Shown: piece by piece, positions 1 through 6,674 of the stretch
Layout: every line of letters starts with the position of its first letter
Position numbering within the stretch: position 1 is the first letter of the stretch
Translations under genes and position numbers: made by a program
Source: CAZEQJ01 sp964514385
GTDB lineage: Bacteria; Bacteroidota; Bacteroidia; Cytophagales; Cyclobacteriaceae
Reading direction: 5' to 3'
NCBI GenBank assembly: GCA_964514385.1
Contig: CAZEQJ010000056.1
Span: forward strand, 1-16,255
Length of the DNA stretch: 16,255 nt
Notes under the pieces: generated by a model
Databases searched by the model: none
Told to the model about the DNA's origin: nothing
The model's input: only the letters and a program-made list of their open reading frames with translations

Positions 1-332
1 TCTTTTCCTCTTGCAAAAATATTTTCCAGCATTGGCACTTGTTCTTCACGGGTTGCGATAATTACCTTACCACATTTTTCATAGGGTATGCCATGTTCCT
101 CGCTGAAATTTATCAGCATATCATAGCCACGGACACAGTTTCTGGCTTTCAGGCTGCCAGGCTTATAGTAAATGCCACTATGGATGACTCCGCTGTTATG
201 CCCCGTCTGATGACGTGCTACCTCTTGTTCTTTTTCCAGCAAGCGTATGGCTAAGGAAGGGTATTTTTTTTGAATCTGATAGGCGGTAGCAAGACCTACG
301 ATGCCACCTCCTATGACAGTAATATTCTTCAT
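1..332 (-). CDS. lhgO: L-2-hydroxyglutarate oxidase (LhgO), N-terminal part
   Basis: Only the first 110 or so residues are visible; the gene runs off the left edge. The protein opens with a Rossmann FAD-binding motif (GGGIVG, residues 8-13), then an acidic residue in LLEKE after the second strand. The segment HQTGHNSGVIHSGIYY is the characteristic signature of the LhgO family of FAD-dependent oxidases. Family members oxidise L-2-hydroxyglutarate to 2-oxoglutarate at the inner membrane, passing electrons to quinone, and so repair a toxic side product of central metabolism. The ATG at 330-332 overlaps the stop codon of the preceding gene (ATGA, 4 bases), which suggests translational coupling as the last visible gene of the minus-strand run starting near 1950. 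The family call is confident; the missing C-terminus cannot be checked. Confidence 0.9.
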   Translation of the reverse strand, partial: MKNITVIGGGIVGLATAYQIQKKYPSLAIRLLEKEQEVARHQTGHNSGVIHSGIYYKPGSLKARNCVRGYDMLINFSEEHGIPYEKCGKVIIATREEQVPMLENIFARGK

Positions 333-1519
333 AGGTTTTTATGAAAAACAAATGTATAAGAAACCAGAAACCCTCCCGGTGACATCCAGCGTGTAAAGTT
401 TTCTCTGAGTGCCTCATCTGGTCCGGAAAGGAGCTCAAATTTAGGATTCCTCAGTGAAACTCCATATCCAAAGGATAAATAACTCACAGTCTCGCCGATA
501 TTTTTGAGTCCGGCCGACAAGTAGAGCGTATTGTTTGAGAAAATGCGATACTCGCTTACATCATCAGGATTAATTACTTCCCCAAAGTCGTCATAGACTG
601 CCCCCAGCAGGAAGGTATTACGGAAATTGAATCCGTAGTTTGCGCCCATAAAAATGCGGCTTTGGTTGATGTAATAATCCAGTTCACGTTTTATTCCTAC
701 AGCGAGCATCAGACCACTGAAGTCATACCCTAGACTCATGTTATATTCTGTTTTATTTTTATCGATGTAGGATCCGTAAATTCCACCTAGTCCACTGTAG
801 TTGCTTAAGCCAATGCTTCCGCCTATACCAAAAGTGCTCCTTGTGTTTTGGTCCTTCATGTAGAACATGGCATCATTTCTGGATTCAAAACCTTCATTAC
901 CATCCTCGAATATTTTTTCAGCGATATATTCCCCAAATTCCCTGTATTTTGATCGCATATATGCTTCTTCAACCGACTTTGACTTAATTTTAAATTTCCC
1001 CTGGCTGATCAGCTGCAGGCTGTCGTTAAATAGATCGTAGTGTATCTGGTGTTCGGTAGGTGTAAAATACTGAGGCTCTTCAGGCACCTCCTCTGCATAG
1101 ATTTCAAATGCATTTACCGAAAGCAAATAATGGGTGTCATTTTTAGAGAGGAGGTACTTCAGGCTATCGGCCTGCCGGGCTGTACCCGAGATGCCCACAA
1201 ATGTATCTTCCGGGGTTTCAATAATGATTTTATTGATGAGTTTATAAATCCTTTCCGTAAGGCTGTCATCGGCAAGGGTAAATTCAATAAGATCATCTTC
1301 TTCCATCTTAAGGCCATAATTGATACTGGCGCGGTAAATGGGCACCACCATCTTCGGGTCCACATAATTGAAATAGGCCAGTTCATCAATAAAAAATATA
1401 TTGGAAAAGAAGTGAAGTGAATCAAAGCTCACCACAAGTGCTTTTTGTGGTTGCACCTGCTGACCTTTGACAGCACCAATTGTCAGCATAAAGGAAATAA
1501 TAAGTATCGCCTGCTTCAT
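329..1519 (-). CDS. Exported protein with barrel-like C-terminal half, unknown function
   Basis: I do not recognise this 396-residue protein. It starts with a typical Sec signal peptide (MKQAILIISFMLTIGAVKGQ, cleavage likely near residue 20). Residues about 21-215 are a mixed alpha/beta, charged region. From about residue 230 to the end the sequence becomes glycine- and aromatic-rich with alternating hydrophobic residues (for example FGIGGSIGLSNYSGLGG and YLSFGYGVSLR), as in outer-membrane beta-strands. It ends in Leu rather than the more usual Phe/Tyr. The likely location is the outer membrane, with the N-terminal part in the periplasm; this is inference. It lies 32 bases downstream of the TerB-like gene and overlaps lhgO by 4 bases, so the three are probably co-transcribed. 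No cysteine follows the signal peptide, so it is not a lipoprotein. Confidence 0.7.
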   Translation of the reverse strand: MKQAILIISFMLTIGAVKGQQVQPQKALVVSFDSLHFFSNIFFIDELAYFNYVDPKMVVPIYRASINYGLKMEEDDLIEFTLADDSLTERIYKLINKIIIETPEDTFVGISGTARQADSLKYLLSKNDTHYLLSVNAFEIYAEEVPEEPQYFTPTEHQIHYDLFNDSLQLISQGKFKIKSKSVEEAYMRSKYREFGEYIAEKIFEDGNEGFESRNDAMFYMKDQNTRSTFGIGGSIGLSNYSGLGGIYGSYIDKNKTEYNMSLGYDFSGLMLAVGIKRELDYYINQSRIFMGANYGFNFRNTFLLGAVYDDFGEVINPDDVSEYRIFSNNTLYLSAGLKNIGETVSYLSFGYGVSLRNPKFELLSGPDEALRENFTRWMSPGGFLVSYTFVFHKNL

Positions 1520-1551
1520 TTGAATTCAAAGATAGTGGTAAATCTGAAGTA

Positions 1552-1950
1552 TCAGAAAAGGTAACGTCTGATGAGTTGAAGTAATTCATTCTCATCATGG
1601 TCATCGCTATTTTCAATAAAATATACGGCAGCTTCAACAACTTCTTTCTTAAAGCCCATTTTTATGGCCAGCTCGGTACAGAAGAGGAGTTCACTCTTCA
1701 CCGCTTCACCGTCGGCCATCATAAGTTCAATAAAACTTTTCAGGTAATCTGCTTTTCGCTCGGGAGAGAGGGCGCCGAGTGAGGTTGTCTGGTTTTCAGG
1801 AAGCTGGATCACTTCCTCGAGTTCTTTGTTGTCAATGTTATGACGTTTGGCGAAGTCAGTAATCATCTTCCTTTCGGCCTCATGAAACAAGCCGTCTTTT
1901 TTGGCCAACTGAACGAGCAAACTCAGCTGTTTGTGTAGGATAATATTCAT
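1552..1950 (-). CDS. Small TerB-like protein
   Basis: A 132-residue, all-helical, probably cytoplasmic protein with the two-half layout of TerB-type domains. The first half has LAKKDGLFHEAERKM (residues 15-29), an acidic-Gly turn followed by a conserved Glu. The second half has FIELMMADGEAVKSELL (about 73-89), the ADG-x5-E form seen in TerB. TerB domains are small helical bundles named from tellurite resistance operons and common in stress and membrane-associated systems; no biochemical activity can be deduced here. The frame is open further up to an ATG at 1983, but that codon lies inside the likely promoter (TATATTTA at 1971-1978), so the ATG at 1948-1950 is preferred. It is the first gene of a minus-strand run with the exported protein and lhgO, and diverges from the TerB-like gene at 2113. 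Confidence 0.7.
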   Translation of the reverse strand: MNIILHKQLSLLVQLAKKDGLFHEAERKMITDFAKRHNIDNKELEEVIQLPENQTTSLGALSPERKADYLKSFIELMMADGEAVKSELLFCTELAIKMGFKKEVVEAAVYFIENSDDHDENELLQLIRRYLF

Positions 1951-1963
1951 TATAACGCTGGAT

Positions 1964-1998
1964 GAATATTTAAATATAGGCATAAACGCCTAATATTC
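1964..1998. promoter_or_regulatory. Imperfect inverted repeat over the promoter, possible operator
   Basis: GAATAT (1964-1969) and TAGGC (1977-1981) are mirrored by GCCTA (1988-1992) and ATATTC (1993-1998), with 6 bases between the inner arms. The repeat spans the -7 element and most of the spacer of the minus-strand promoter, where a repressor would bind. The left side has a 7-base interruption that the right side lacks, so the symmetry is imperfect. AT-rich sequence can produce such repeats by chance. Confidence 0.3.
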
Positions 1999-2000
1999 AA
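1971..2000 (-). promoter_or_regulatory. Bacteroidota-type promoter for the TerB-like gene at 1950
   Basis: On the minus strand a TTG (1998-2000) is followed after exactly 19 bases by TATATTTA (1971-1978), matching the Bacteroidota -33/-7 pattern TTG-N19-TAnnTTTG with one change at the last base. Transcription would begin near 1964-1966, giving a leader of about 15 bases before the ATG at 1950. This position rules out the upstream ATG at 1983 as the start. Confidence 0.5.
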
Positions 2001-2062
2001 TGACCTATGCCGATTCATTTCCATTATCACATGGAGTAGCACATTATTAATAAAAATCTAAA

Positions 2063-2092
2063 TTGAATTTAACCACAAATCTCCTAATTTCG
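2063..2092 (+). promoter_or_regulatory. Bacteroidota-type promoter for the TerB-like gene at 2113
   Basis: TTG at 2063-2065 is followed after 19 bases by TAATTTCG at 2085-2092, a one-mismatch fit to TAnnTTTG. The start site would be near 2098, leaving a leader of about 15 bases to the ATG at 2113. The spacing is the same as in the divergent promoter at 1971-2000. Confidence 0.5.
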
Positions 2093-2112
2093 CTGTTGAA
2101 ATATTGCTGAAA

Positions 2113-2580
2113 ATGGAAGTAGCAGAACTCAGAAATCTTGATGAAAAAAACAGGCGTGCGCTGATGCTCGCCCCGGTATATGTAAGTGCGCTTATTGCCG
2201 GAGCTGACGGCAAAGTGGACAAAAAGGAGCTCGCGAAAGCAATTAATACCATCCAGGCCAAGCAAAAGCAATCACGGCCGGCGCTACAGGATTTTTACGC
2301 TGCTGTAGGCAAAACATTTGAGGAGGATCTGCTTCATTTACTTAACCAGCTCCCTGCTGATCAGAAGGAAAGAGAAAAGCAAATAGTAGGTTTTCTTGAA
2401 GATACAAGCTGGGCTTTGGGTAAGGTTGACAAGGAGTTCGGCAAGCAACTCTATTTCAGTCTGAAAGAAGTAGCCAAAAAAATTGCTGAGTCATCAGGTG
2501 GTATTTTTGGTTATTTATCTGTAGGCTACGAAGAATCCAGGTTCGTTGACCTGAAGATGATCAAAGATCCCGCGGCATAG
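2113..2580 (+). CDS. TerB-like protein
   Basis: A 155-residue helical, lysine-rich protein, probably cytoplasmic. Near the N-terminus it has VSALIAGADGKVDKKEL (residues 24-40), the hydrophobic helix-ADG-x5-E motif typical of TerB-type domains. A second, weaker copy is WALGKVDKEFGKQL (100-113), where the ADG turn has become ALG. The C-terminal stretch from about 128 is glycine/aromatic-rich (GGIFGYLSVGYEESRF) and may be an extension outside the bundle. The frame extends to a TTG at 2104, but the ATG at 2113 is preferred because it follows a well-spaced promoter. A rhomboid protease gene begins about 29 bases after the stop with no terminator between them, so the two are likely one transcript. 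Family assignment is by eye; the specific role is unknown. Confidence 0.7.
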   Translation: MEVAELRNLDEKNRRALMLAPVYVSALIAGADGKVDKKELAKAINTIQAKQKQSRPALQDFYAAVGKTFEEDLLHLLNQLPADQKEREKQIVGFLEDTSWALGKVDKEFGKQLYFSLKEVAKKIAESSGGIFGYLSVGYEESRFVDLKMIKDPAA

Positions 2581-2609
2581 CCTCTACCCATACTTCCCGA
2601 AACCTGATT

Positions 2610-3131
2610 TTGCCACTCCAGGTCGTATTCCTGATGTGGCTCGTTTTCGTCATTCAGACACAGGTGTCTTTTGATCTGGGGTTATTTGGAGTTTTTCCCC
2701 GGAATCTGACCGGTATGATCGGAATATTTTCAGGACCGTTGATCCATGGGTCGTATATGCATCTGGTGTCAAATACGGTTCCGCTACTTATTCTAGGCGG
2801 TTTTCTGTTTATCTTTTATCATCGTATTGCGCGAGGTGTATTTTTACAGAGTTATTTTCTCACAGGTCTTCTTGTATGGTTGCTGGCACGTAAATCATAC
2901 CATATCGGCGCGAGTGGCCTGATATATGCCCTTGCAGCATTTTTGGTATTTTATGGGCTATTTAAAAAAGATCTGATTTCTATTTTAATTTCACTGGCTG
3001 TGGTAGTGTTATATGGAGGGATGATTTACGGAGTGTTGCCGCTATATCAGGGTGTAAGCTGGGAGTCGCATTTGTTTGGTGCGCTGGTCGGCATTTTCCT
3101 CGCATACTCATATGGAAGGCGAAAATATTAA
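2610..3131 (+). CDS. Rhomboid-family intramembrane serine protease
   Basis: A polytopic membrane protein of about 173 residues with six likely transmembrane segments. The rhomboid signatures are all present: a histidine/asparagine helix HGSYMHLVSN (H46, H51, N55), the nucleophile motif GASG (S102), and the catalytic histidine in SWESHLFGALVG (H154). Rhomboids cut other membrane proteins within or near the bilayer, and the intact Ser-His dyad predicts an active enzyme. It is a minimal version with no extra cytoplasmic domain. No ATG precedes the first helix: the TTG at 2610 is used here because the ATG at 2634 would remove half of TM1 (CTG at 2604 is another option). It lies between two TerB-like genes, probably co-transcribed with the first. 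The substrate is unknown. Confidence 0.88.
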   Translation: MPLQVVFLMWLVFVIQTQVSFDLGLFGVFPRNLTGMIGIFSGPLIHGSYMHLVSNTVPLLILGGFLFIFYHRIARGVFLQSYFLTGLLVWLLARKSYHIGASGLIYALAAFLVFYGLFKKDLISILISLAVVVLYGGMIYGVLPLYQGVSWESHLFGALVGIFLAYSYGRRKY

Positions 3132-3162
3132 AGGAATTTCATCGGACGATTGATAATATGAT

Positions 3163-3170
3163 TATATTCG
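3163..3170 (+). promoter_or_regulatory. Putative -7 element, near-leaderless start
   Basis: TATATTCG, a one-mismatch TAnnTTTG, ends only 4 bases before the ATG at 3175. If used, transcription would begin at or within a few bases of the start codon. No good TTG lies at the expected distance upstream (only TTTC at 3137-3140), so support is moderate. The same octamer occurs before the genes at 5973 and 13106. Confidence 0.35.
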
Positions 3171-3174
3171 TGTA

Positions 3175-4485
3175 ATGCGGGATAATTTTGCTGGTAAAGG
3201 TTGGTTATCGAGGTATATTTCTGTTCGACGGGATGTGCTCAACGTGACTGCTGACAGGCAGGAGTTGGAGAAGCTCTATTATGCTACTTCACGGGATCAT
3301 TCTCTGTATAAAAATATTCAGCCGACGGGTCTTCTTTACGGACATCCGGTAAACCTTACAAATGCCAGAACCTCATTAATCGCTTCACTGGCAGATAAGG
3401 ACCGTATGAAGGTGATCCTGGCAGAAAGCTTCTTTACCAATTCCCTGCTGAGCCGCTTCCAGTATATTCACAATGAAAAGGATATGCAGGAGATCATGGA
3501 CGACTCCACCATCGGTATTTCGCAGTTTTATCAGCAGCTGTACCCTGCTTTTCAGCGTAACATAAAGGATTTTATTATCCGCCGTAGCGATTTTTATCAG
3601 ATGGCTGAGATGGTATTAACGAACAGAGTACTATATGCAAGGCCTAAGAAATACCGGACGAATTTCTGGTCAAGATTTTTCAGCAACTCACTCCTTTTTC
3701 TGGATGTATTTTATTACGGAGAGTGGATGTTGAGCGAAGACCGGAGGAGTACTTCAGACCGGATTGCCCATGCCAAGGAAGAGATGCGGTCGCGAATACT
3801 TCAGGTAATAGGCGCAGCGTCTTATTCAGATGGTAGTCTGGATGCAGAAGAGAGAAAATTGTTTGATTATTTTCTGCGCTCTGCCGATCTCCTGCCTCTC
3901 ACCAAAAGAATTCTCAGGGAGCAGTTTAATGATGGCATTAAACTGGAAGATATAGATTTTGATCTAAGCAACTGGATCCTGAAGCGTTATCTCCTTGAAA
4001 TAGCTATACTTACGGTATGGTCAGATAAGCAGGTGCTGGAAAGTGAAAAAGAGTTTTTATCAGCGCTTACGACAAAGCTTGGTTTTACGGAAACAGAAAA
4101 GGAAAATGCTACCCTGGCCATCGAGAGTTTTATAATCGAATACTGGGATCAGGTAAATTATCTCCAGGGCAATTCATTTGCCCTGCTGGGTGAGAAATAT
4201 GGCGAAAGAATATCTTTTGTGATGGAAGCGCATGAGCTACAGCTTAAAAATGATATATACCGAAACCGCTACCTGGTGACAAATCTCGAAAAATATCAGA
4301 ACGGCACAATAAGTGAGCATGAAAAGCATAAAACGAAAATACTCATGATCAATATTTTGAAGCGCATCCCTTCATTCAACATTATATCGCTTCCATCCAA
4401 CTATCTGACACTGGACAAAATCATTTCCCGCTTACCCGCAAGTTGCCTTCCGAAAACTGTATCTCACGAGTACTTAGAACGTTGA
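3175..4485 (+). CDS. Large protein with central TerB-like domain
   Basis: A 436-residue, soluble-looking protein. Residues about 205-325 form a TerB-like domain with both half-motifs: IGAASYSDGSLDAEERKLF (212-230; D219, G220, E225) and LTVWSDKQVLESEKEFL (279-295; D284, E289), separated by a helical linker. The roughly 200-residue N-terminal region is rich in aromatic and charged residues and I do not recognise it; RRSDFYQMAEMVLTNR is helical. The C-terminal 110 residues are also helical and unassigned. It follows the rhomboid gene by 43 bases and may have its own promoter. The 3' end overlaps the convergent gene at 4464 by 22 bases. The N- and C-terminal extensions make this a multidomain TerB protein of unknown role; the domain call is by eye. 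Confidence 0.65.
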   Translation: MRDNFAGKGWLSRYISVRRDVLNVTADRQELEKLYYATSRDHSLYKNIQPTGLLYGHPVNLTNARTSLIASLADKDRMKVILAESFFTNSLLSRFQYIHNEKDMQEIMDDSTIGISQFYQQLYPAFQRNIKDFIIRRSDFYQMAEMVLTNRVLYARPKKYRTNFWSRFFSNSLLFLDVFYYGEWMLSEDRRSTSDRIAHAKEEMRSRILQVIGAASYSDGSLDAEERKLFDYFLRSADLLPLTKRILREQFNDGIKLEDIDFDLSNWILKRYLLEIAILTVWSDKQVLESEKEFLSALTTKLGFTETEKENATLAIESFIIEYWDQVNYLQGNSFALLGEKYGERISFVMEAHELQLKNDIYRNRYLVTNLEKYQNGTISEHEKHKTKILMINILKRIPSFNIISLPSNYLTLDKIISRLPASCLPKTVSHEYLER

Positions 4486-5189
4486 TCCTTCAGGAACGCC
4501 ACTACGGCGCCTATATCCTGTAGCCACAAGGATGCTTTGTCTTCTACATTACCGATATTCTTTTCGGCCATATCGATGATTTCCTTTAGCTGTTGCTGAT
4601 ACTCAGATACTTCCAGCATCATAAACAGCGGCTTGGTTTTATGATGGTAAAAATGCATTTTATCAAAATCTTTCTTTTCTATCATTTCCATTAAGCCACG
4701 AGTAAGCTCATCAAAATAGGTCAGGTTTTTGTCGATGATGTCAATAAGGAAGTTGTGATCACCATCCGCCATTTCTACATAGCGGTCAAATGACAGCCCT
4801 TTTTCTGTCGATTCTGCATTTTTATTATCTTCCAGCAGGTTTAAAATTGTGTCAGACAGATTATCCGTGAATGGTAATGTCACAAAATCATTGGCGCCGG
4901 CTTTCTTCAATGTGGCTTCTGACGATGGCTGTCCGAAACCTATGATGCCAACATTCTTTTTATCCCAGTAGGGCATACTTCTGATTTCTGAGATAAGTTC
5001 ACCAGCGGATATATCATCCAGTGTATCCGAAACGAGGAGTACATCATAATGGTGCAGTTCAAAACTGGTGAGGGCTTCTAATCCGCTTTTGGCATGCTTG
5101 AGAGTTAACTGGTCAGCCAGTTTTTCTGCCTGTGCATACTCTATTGCATCAGGTGTAACGACTAAAAGGTTTTTATTTTCCAGCGACAT
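4464..5189 (-). CDS. Degenerate receiver domain plus Hpt-like domain protein
   Basis: A 241-residue cytoplasmic protein. Residues about 5-120 have the receiver (CheY-like) fold pattern, for example HHYDVLLVSDTLDD and GANDFVTLPFTDNL. The active site is altered: the acidic pair of strand 1 reads TPD (12-14), and the conserved Lys before Pro is L105. D55 could be the phospho-acceptor only with a one-residue shift; otherwise S54 sits there. Residues about 135-241 are helical and resemble a histidine phosphotransfer domain: HHKTKPLFMML matches the AHxLKG pattern with H183 as the candidate phospho-histidine and K186 as the Lys. If correct, this is a receiver-Hpt phosphorelay component, or a pseudo-receiver binding a partner. 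It diverges from the small membrane protein gene at 5262 and converges on the gene at 3175. Confidence 0.65.
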   Translation of the reverse strand: MSLENKNLLVVTPDAIEYAQAEKLADQLTLKHAKSGLEALTSFELHHYDVLLVSDTLDDISAGELISEIRSMPYWDKKNVGIIGFGQPSSEATLKKAGANDFVTLPFTDNLSDTILNLLEDNKNAESTEKGLSFDRYVEMADGDHNFLIDIIDKNLTYFDELTRGLMEMIEKKDFDKMHFYHHKTKPLFMMLEVSEYQQQLKEIIDMAEKNIGNVEDKASLWLQDIGAVVAFLKDQRSKYS

Positions 5190-5205
5190 CTGCGATGTTA
5201 AACAA

Positions 5206-5238
5206 TTTGATTCTTAATTTGTAAATAAAATAACTTTA
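5206..5238 (+). promoter_or_regulatory. Bacteroidota-type promoter for the small membrane protein/DUF2452 pair
   Basis: TTTG (5206-5209) lies 21 bases upstream of TAACTTTA (5231-5238), a TAnnTTTG with the last base changed. The start site would be near 5244, about 17 bases before the ATG at 5262. The site lies in the 72-base divergent gap shared with the receiver-Hpt gene. Confidence 0.45.
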
Positions 5239-5261
5239 TAAAGATAAACGTCCTGGTTTAT

Positions 5262-5393
5262 ATGAAAAGGAGTAAGAAGATTTTTGTGGCTATAGCCCTA
5301 CTTTTCTTTCTGGTAATGGTATATATAGCCTATGATATAGCTTCAAAAACTACTTTTCCGGGATCAAAACAACAAAATGAGTCAGAAGAATAA
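5262..5393 (+). CDS. 43-residue single-pass membrane protein
   Basis: A very short gene with a convincing layout: five basic or polar residues (MKRSKK), then one hydrophobic segment from about residue 7 to 24 (IFVAIALLFFLVMVYIAY), then a polar, acidic tail ending NESEE. The positive-inside rule puts the N-terminus in the cytoplasm and the tail in the periplasm. It could instead be read as an uncleaved signal anchor. It begins shortly after a well-spaced promoter, and its last 17 bases overlap the start of the DUF2452 gene in another frame, so the two are probably translated in a coupled way. No family is recognised. Confidence 0.7.
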   Translation: MKRSKKIFVAIALLFFLVMVYIAYDIASKTTFPGSKQQNESEE

Positions 5394-5844
5394 GATAGAC
5401 GTAGATAAGATTGATCTGGATAAGATGGCGGAGAAGGTAACCCAAAACCCGGGTACCATTACCCATTCGCATTCTATAGGAGGGGTGGTGATCAGGCCGG
5501 AAGATAAGGGTAAAATAAAAGGTCGCTCGTTGATGGCCATGAAAGAGCATACGGATCGCCAGATGGAGCAGCTATATGAGCAAATGGAGGTGCTTGCAGC
5601 TCAGGCCAGGGCATTGAAAAAAAGAGTTGAGATTTCCGAAATCATCTATCAGGCTACGATAAGCTTCGAGCCTTTTGTAGGGCATACCTATTATTTGTAC
5701 GAACGAAAGGAAGATTCGGGAGACTTTGTATTGTCGATGATCCACCCAAACGAATGGGGCAAGAAAAAAGCTTTTGAACGCTTTATATCTGCTGTCACAT
5801 TATTGCCGGATCACACATGGAAGGTCGATGAAGATGTTACTTAA
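5377..5844 (+). CDS. DUF2452 family protein
   Basis: A 155-residue cytoplasmic protein matching, from memory, the DUF2452 family common in Bacteroidota. Recognisable blocks are GGVVIRPEDKGKIKGRSLMA (residues 35-54), a helix with HTDRQMEQLYEQMEVLAAQ (58-76) that may be a coiled coil, RVEISEIIY (83-91), FEPFVGHTYYLYERK (97-111) and LSMIHPNEWGKK, ending in LLPDHTWKV. The N-terminal 30 residues are charged and probably flexible. No catalytic residues can be assigned and the family function is not known to me. It is coupled to the small membrane protein upstream by a 17-base overlap, which suggests that they act together. A hairpin terminator follows 31 bases after the stop. Confidence 0.85.
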   Translation: MSQKNKIDVDKIDLDKMAEKVTQNPGTITHSHSIGGVVIRPEDKGKIKGRSLMAMKEHTDRQMEQLYEQMEVLAAQARALKKRVEISEIIYQATISFEPFVGHTYYLYERKEDSGDFVLSMIHPNEWGKKKAFERFISAVTLLPDHTWKVDEDVT

Positions 5845-5875
5845 ATATTAAACAATTCTAATCGTTTTACCCCTT

Positions 5876-5903
5876 AAGGTTAACTAATGATTAACCTTTT
5901 TTT
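5876..5903 (+). terminator. Rho-independent terminator after DUF2452
   Basis: AAGGTTAA (5876-5883) pairs perfectly with TTAACCTT (5891-5898) around a 7-base loop, followed by a T tract (5897-5903). The stem is AT-rich, with two G-C pairs from GG and CC, but the tract is long. It separates the DUF2452 pair from the response regulator at 5973. Confidence 0.7.
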
Positions 5904-5942
5904 AAGGATGATTGCCGGCTGAAATCAATCATCAGATGCTGA

Positions 5943-5950
5943 TATATTCG
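5943..5950 (+). promoter_or_regulatory. Putative -7 element for the response regulator
   Basis: TATATTCG fits TAnnTTTG with one mismatch and lies 22 bases before the ATG at 5973, downstream of a terminator, where a promoter is needed. No TTG is present at the usual distance upstream, so an activator may be required, or the element may not be used. Confidence 0.35.
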
Positions 5951-5972
5951 TGCCAAAGTCCAGATCACCCCC

Positions 5973-6674
5973 ATGGGATCAAAGGCAGGCACAAAGAAAA
6001 TAGCATTAATAGACCCGGATCCTGATACGATTACCGACATAAAAAAATCCTTGTCGGAGACCAGTTTTCAGATAACGGAAATACCACCCCATACACCTGA
6101 CCTGCTGCAGTCCATCGCGGATATTCCACAGCTAGATATTCTGATATTTGAGATCAATCTCGGCCAAACAGATGGTATTTCCCTTGTTCACCAGATTCGT
6201 CGCAAAGTTGACCTGATGCGGTTAAAACTAATTGTGCTCACCGATCGCAACGAGGAGTTTACAGAGGTTGCCGCCTTTGAAGAAGGGGTTGATGATTATG
6301 TGATCAAGCCGGTAAAGCCACATGCCTTCAGGAAGAGGGTATTGCGTATTGCTGACTCCACACGACGGGATTACATGAGTGGAGTACCTACTGATGCGTT
6401 TGTGTTTATACATCATGAAAATACCATCATTTTCAAGGGGAAAGAGATTAAGTTGCCCAGAAAATCATTTCAGCTGCTGGAGTTTCTGTCAAGTAACAGC
6501 GGCATTTTGTTTTCACGAGAGGAGTTGATGTCTATCGTATGGGAAGATAAGCTGGATGAAACTTCTCGTACGGTAGATGTGCATATCCGAAAAATCAGGG
6601 AACGCATTGGAAACGAATACATCACCACCCTGAAAGGCATCGGTTATATCTTTAATCCTAATACAGAATCCTGA
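5973..6674 (+). CDS. OmpR/PhoB-type response regulator with Glu at the phospho-acceptor site
   Basis: A 233-residue DNA-binding regulator. Residues about 8-127 are a receiver domain: strand 1 reads ALIDPDPD (acidic pair changed to D-P, with D16 nearby), the acceptor strand reads LDILIFEINL with E60 where Asp is expected, and T90 and K112 (YVIKPV) are conserved. Residues about 140-230 are a winged-helix Trans_reg_C domain with the recognition-helix pattern SRTVDVHIRKIRERIG and the closing hairpin LKGIGYIF. Glu at the Asp site can mimic phosphorylation in some regulators, so this protein may bind DNA without a kinase; this is inference. No histidine kinase gene is adjacent. It follows a terminator, so it is probably transcribed alone. 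Its 3' end overlaps the convergent serine-synthesis gene by 17 bases. Confidence 0.88.
   Translation: MGSKAGTKKIALIDPDPDTITDIKKSLSETSFQITEIPPHTPDLLQSIADIPQLDILIFEINLGQTDGISLVHQIRRKVDLMRLKLIVLTDRNEEFTEVAAFEEGVDDYVIKPVKPHAFRKRVLRIADSTRRDYMSGVPTDAFVFIHHENTIIFKGKEIKLPRKSFQLLEFLSSNSGILFSREELMSIVWEDKLDETSRTVDVHIRKIRERIGNEYITTLKGIGYIFNPNTES

Noticed and set aside
1040..1420. Plus-strand open frame of 126 codons
   Set aside because: It lies inside the exported protein gene, shows no signal, domain or promoter, and its composition looks like reversed coding sequence.
1519..1530. 12-base palindrome TTTGAATTCAAA before the exported protein gene
   Set aside because: Short, AT-rich, and inside an operon gap; no associated promoter and no second copy, so chance is likely.
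1951..1983. Extended N-terminus of the TerB-like gene from the ATG at 1983
   Set aside because: The extra 11 codons overlap the -7 element and would precede the expected transcription start.
1552..4485. Tellurite resistance operon
   Set aside because: Only TerB-like modules are seen; TerA, TerC, TerD/E/Z and TelA are absent, so the resistance label would be misleading.
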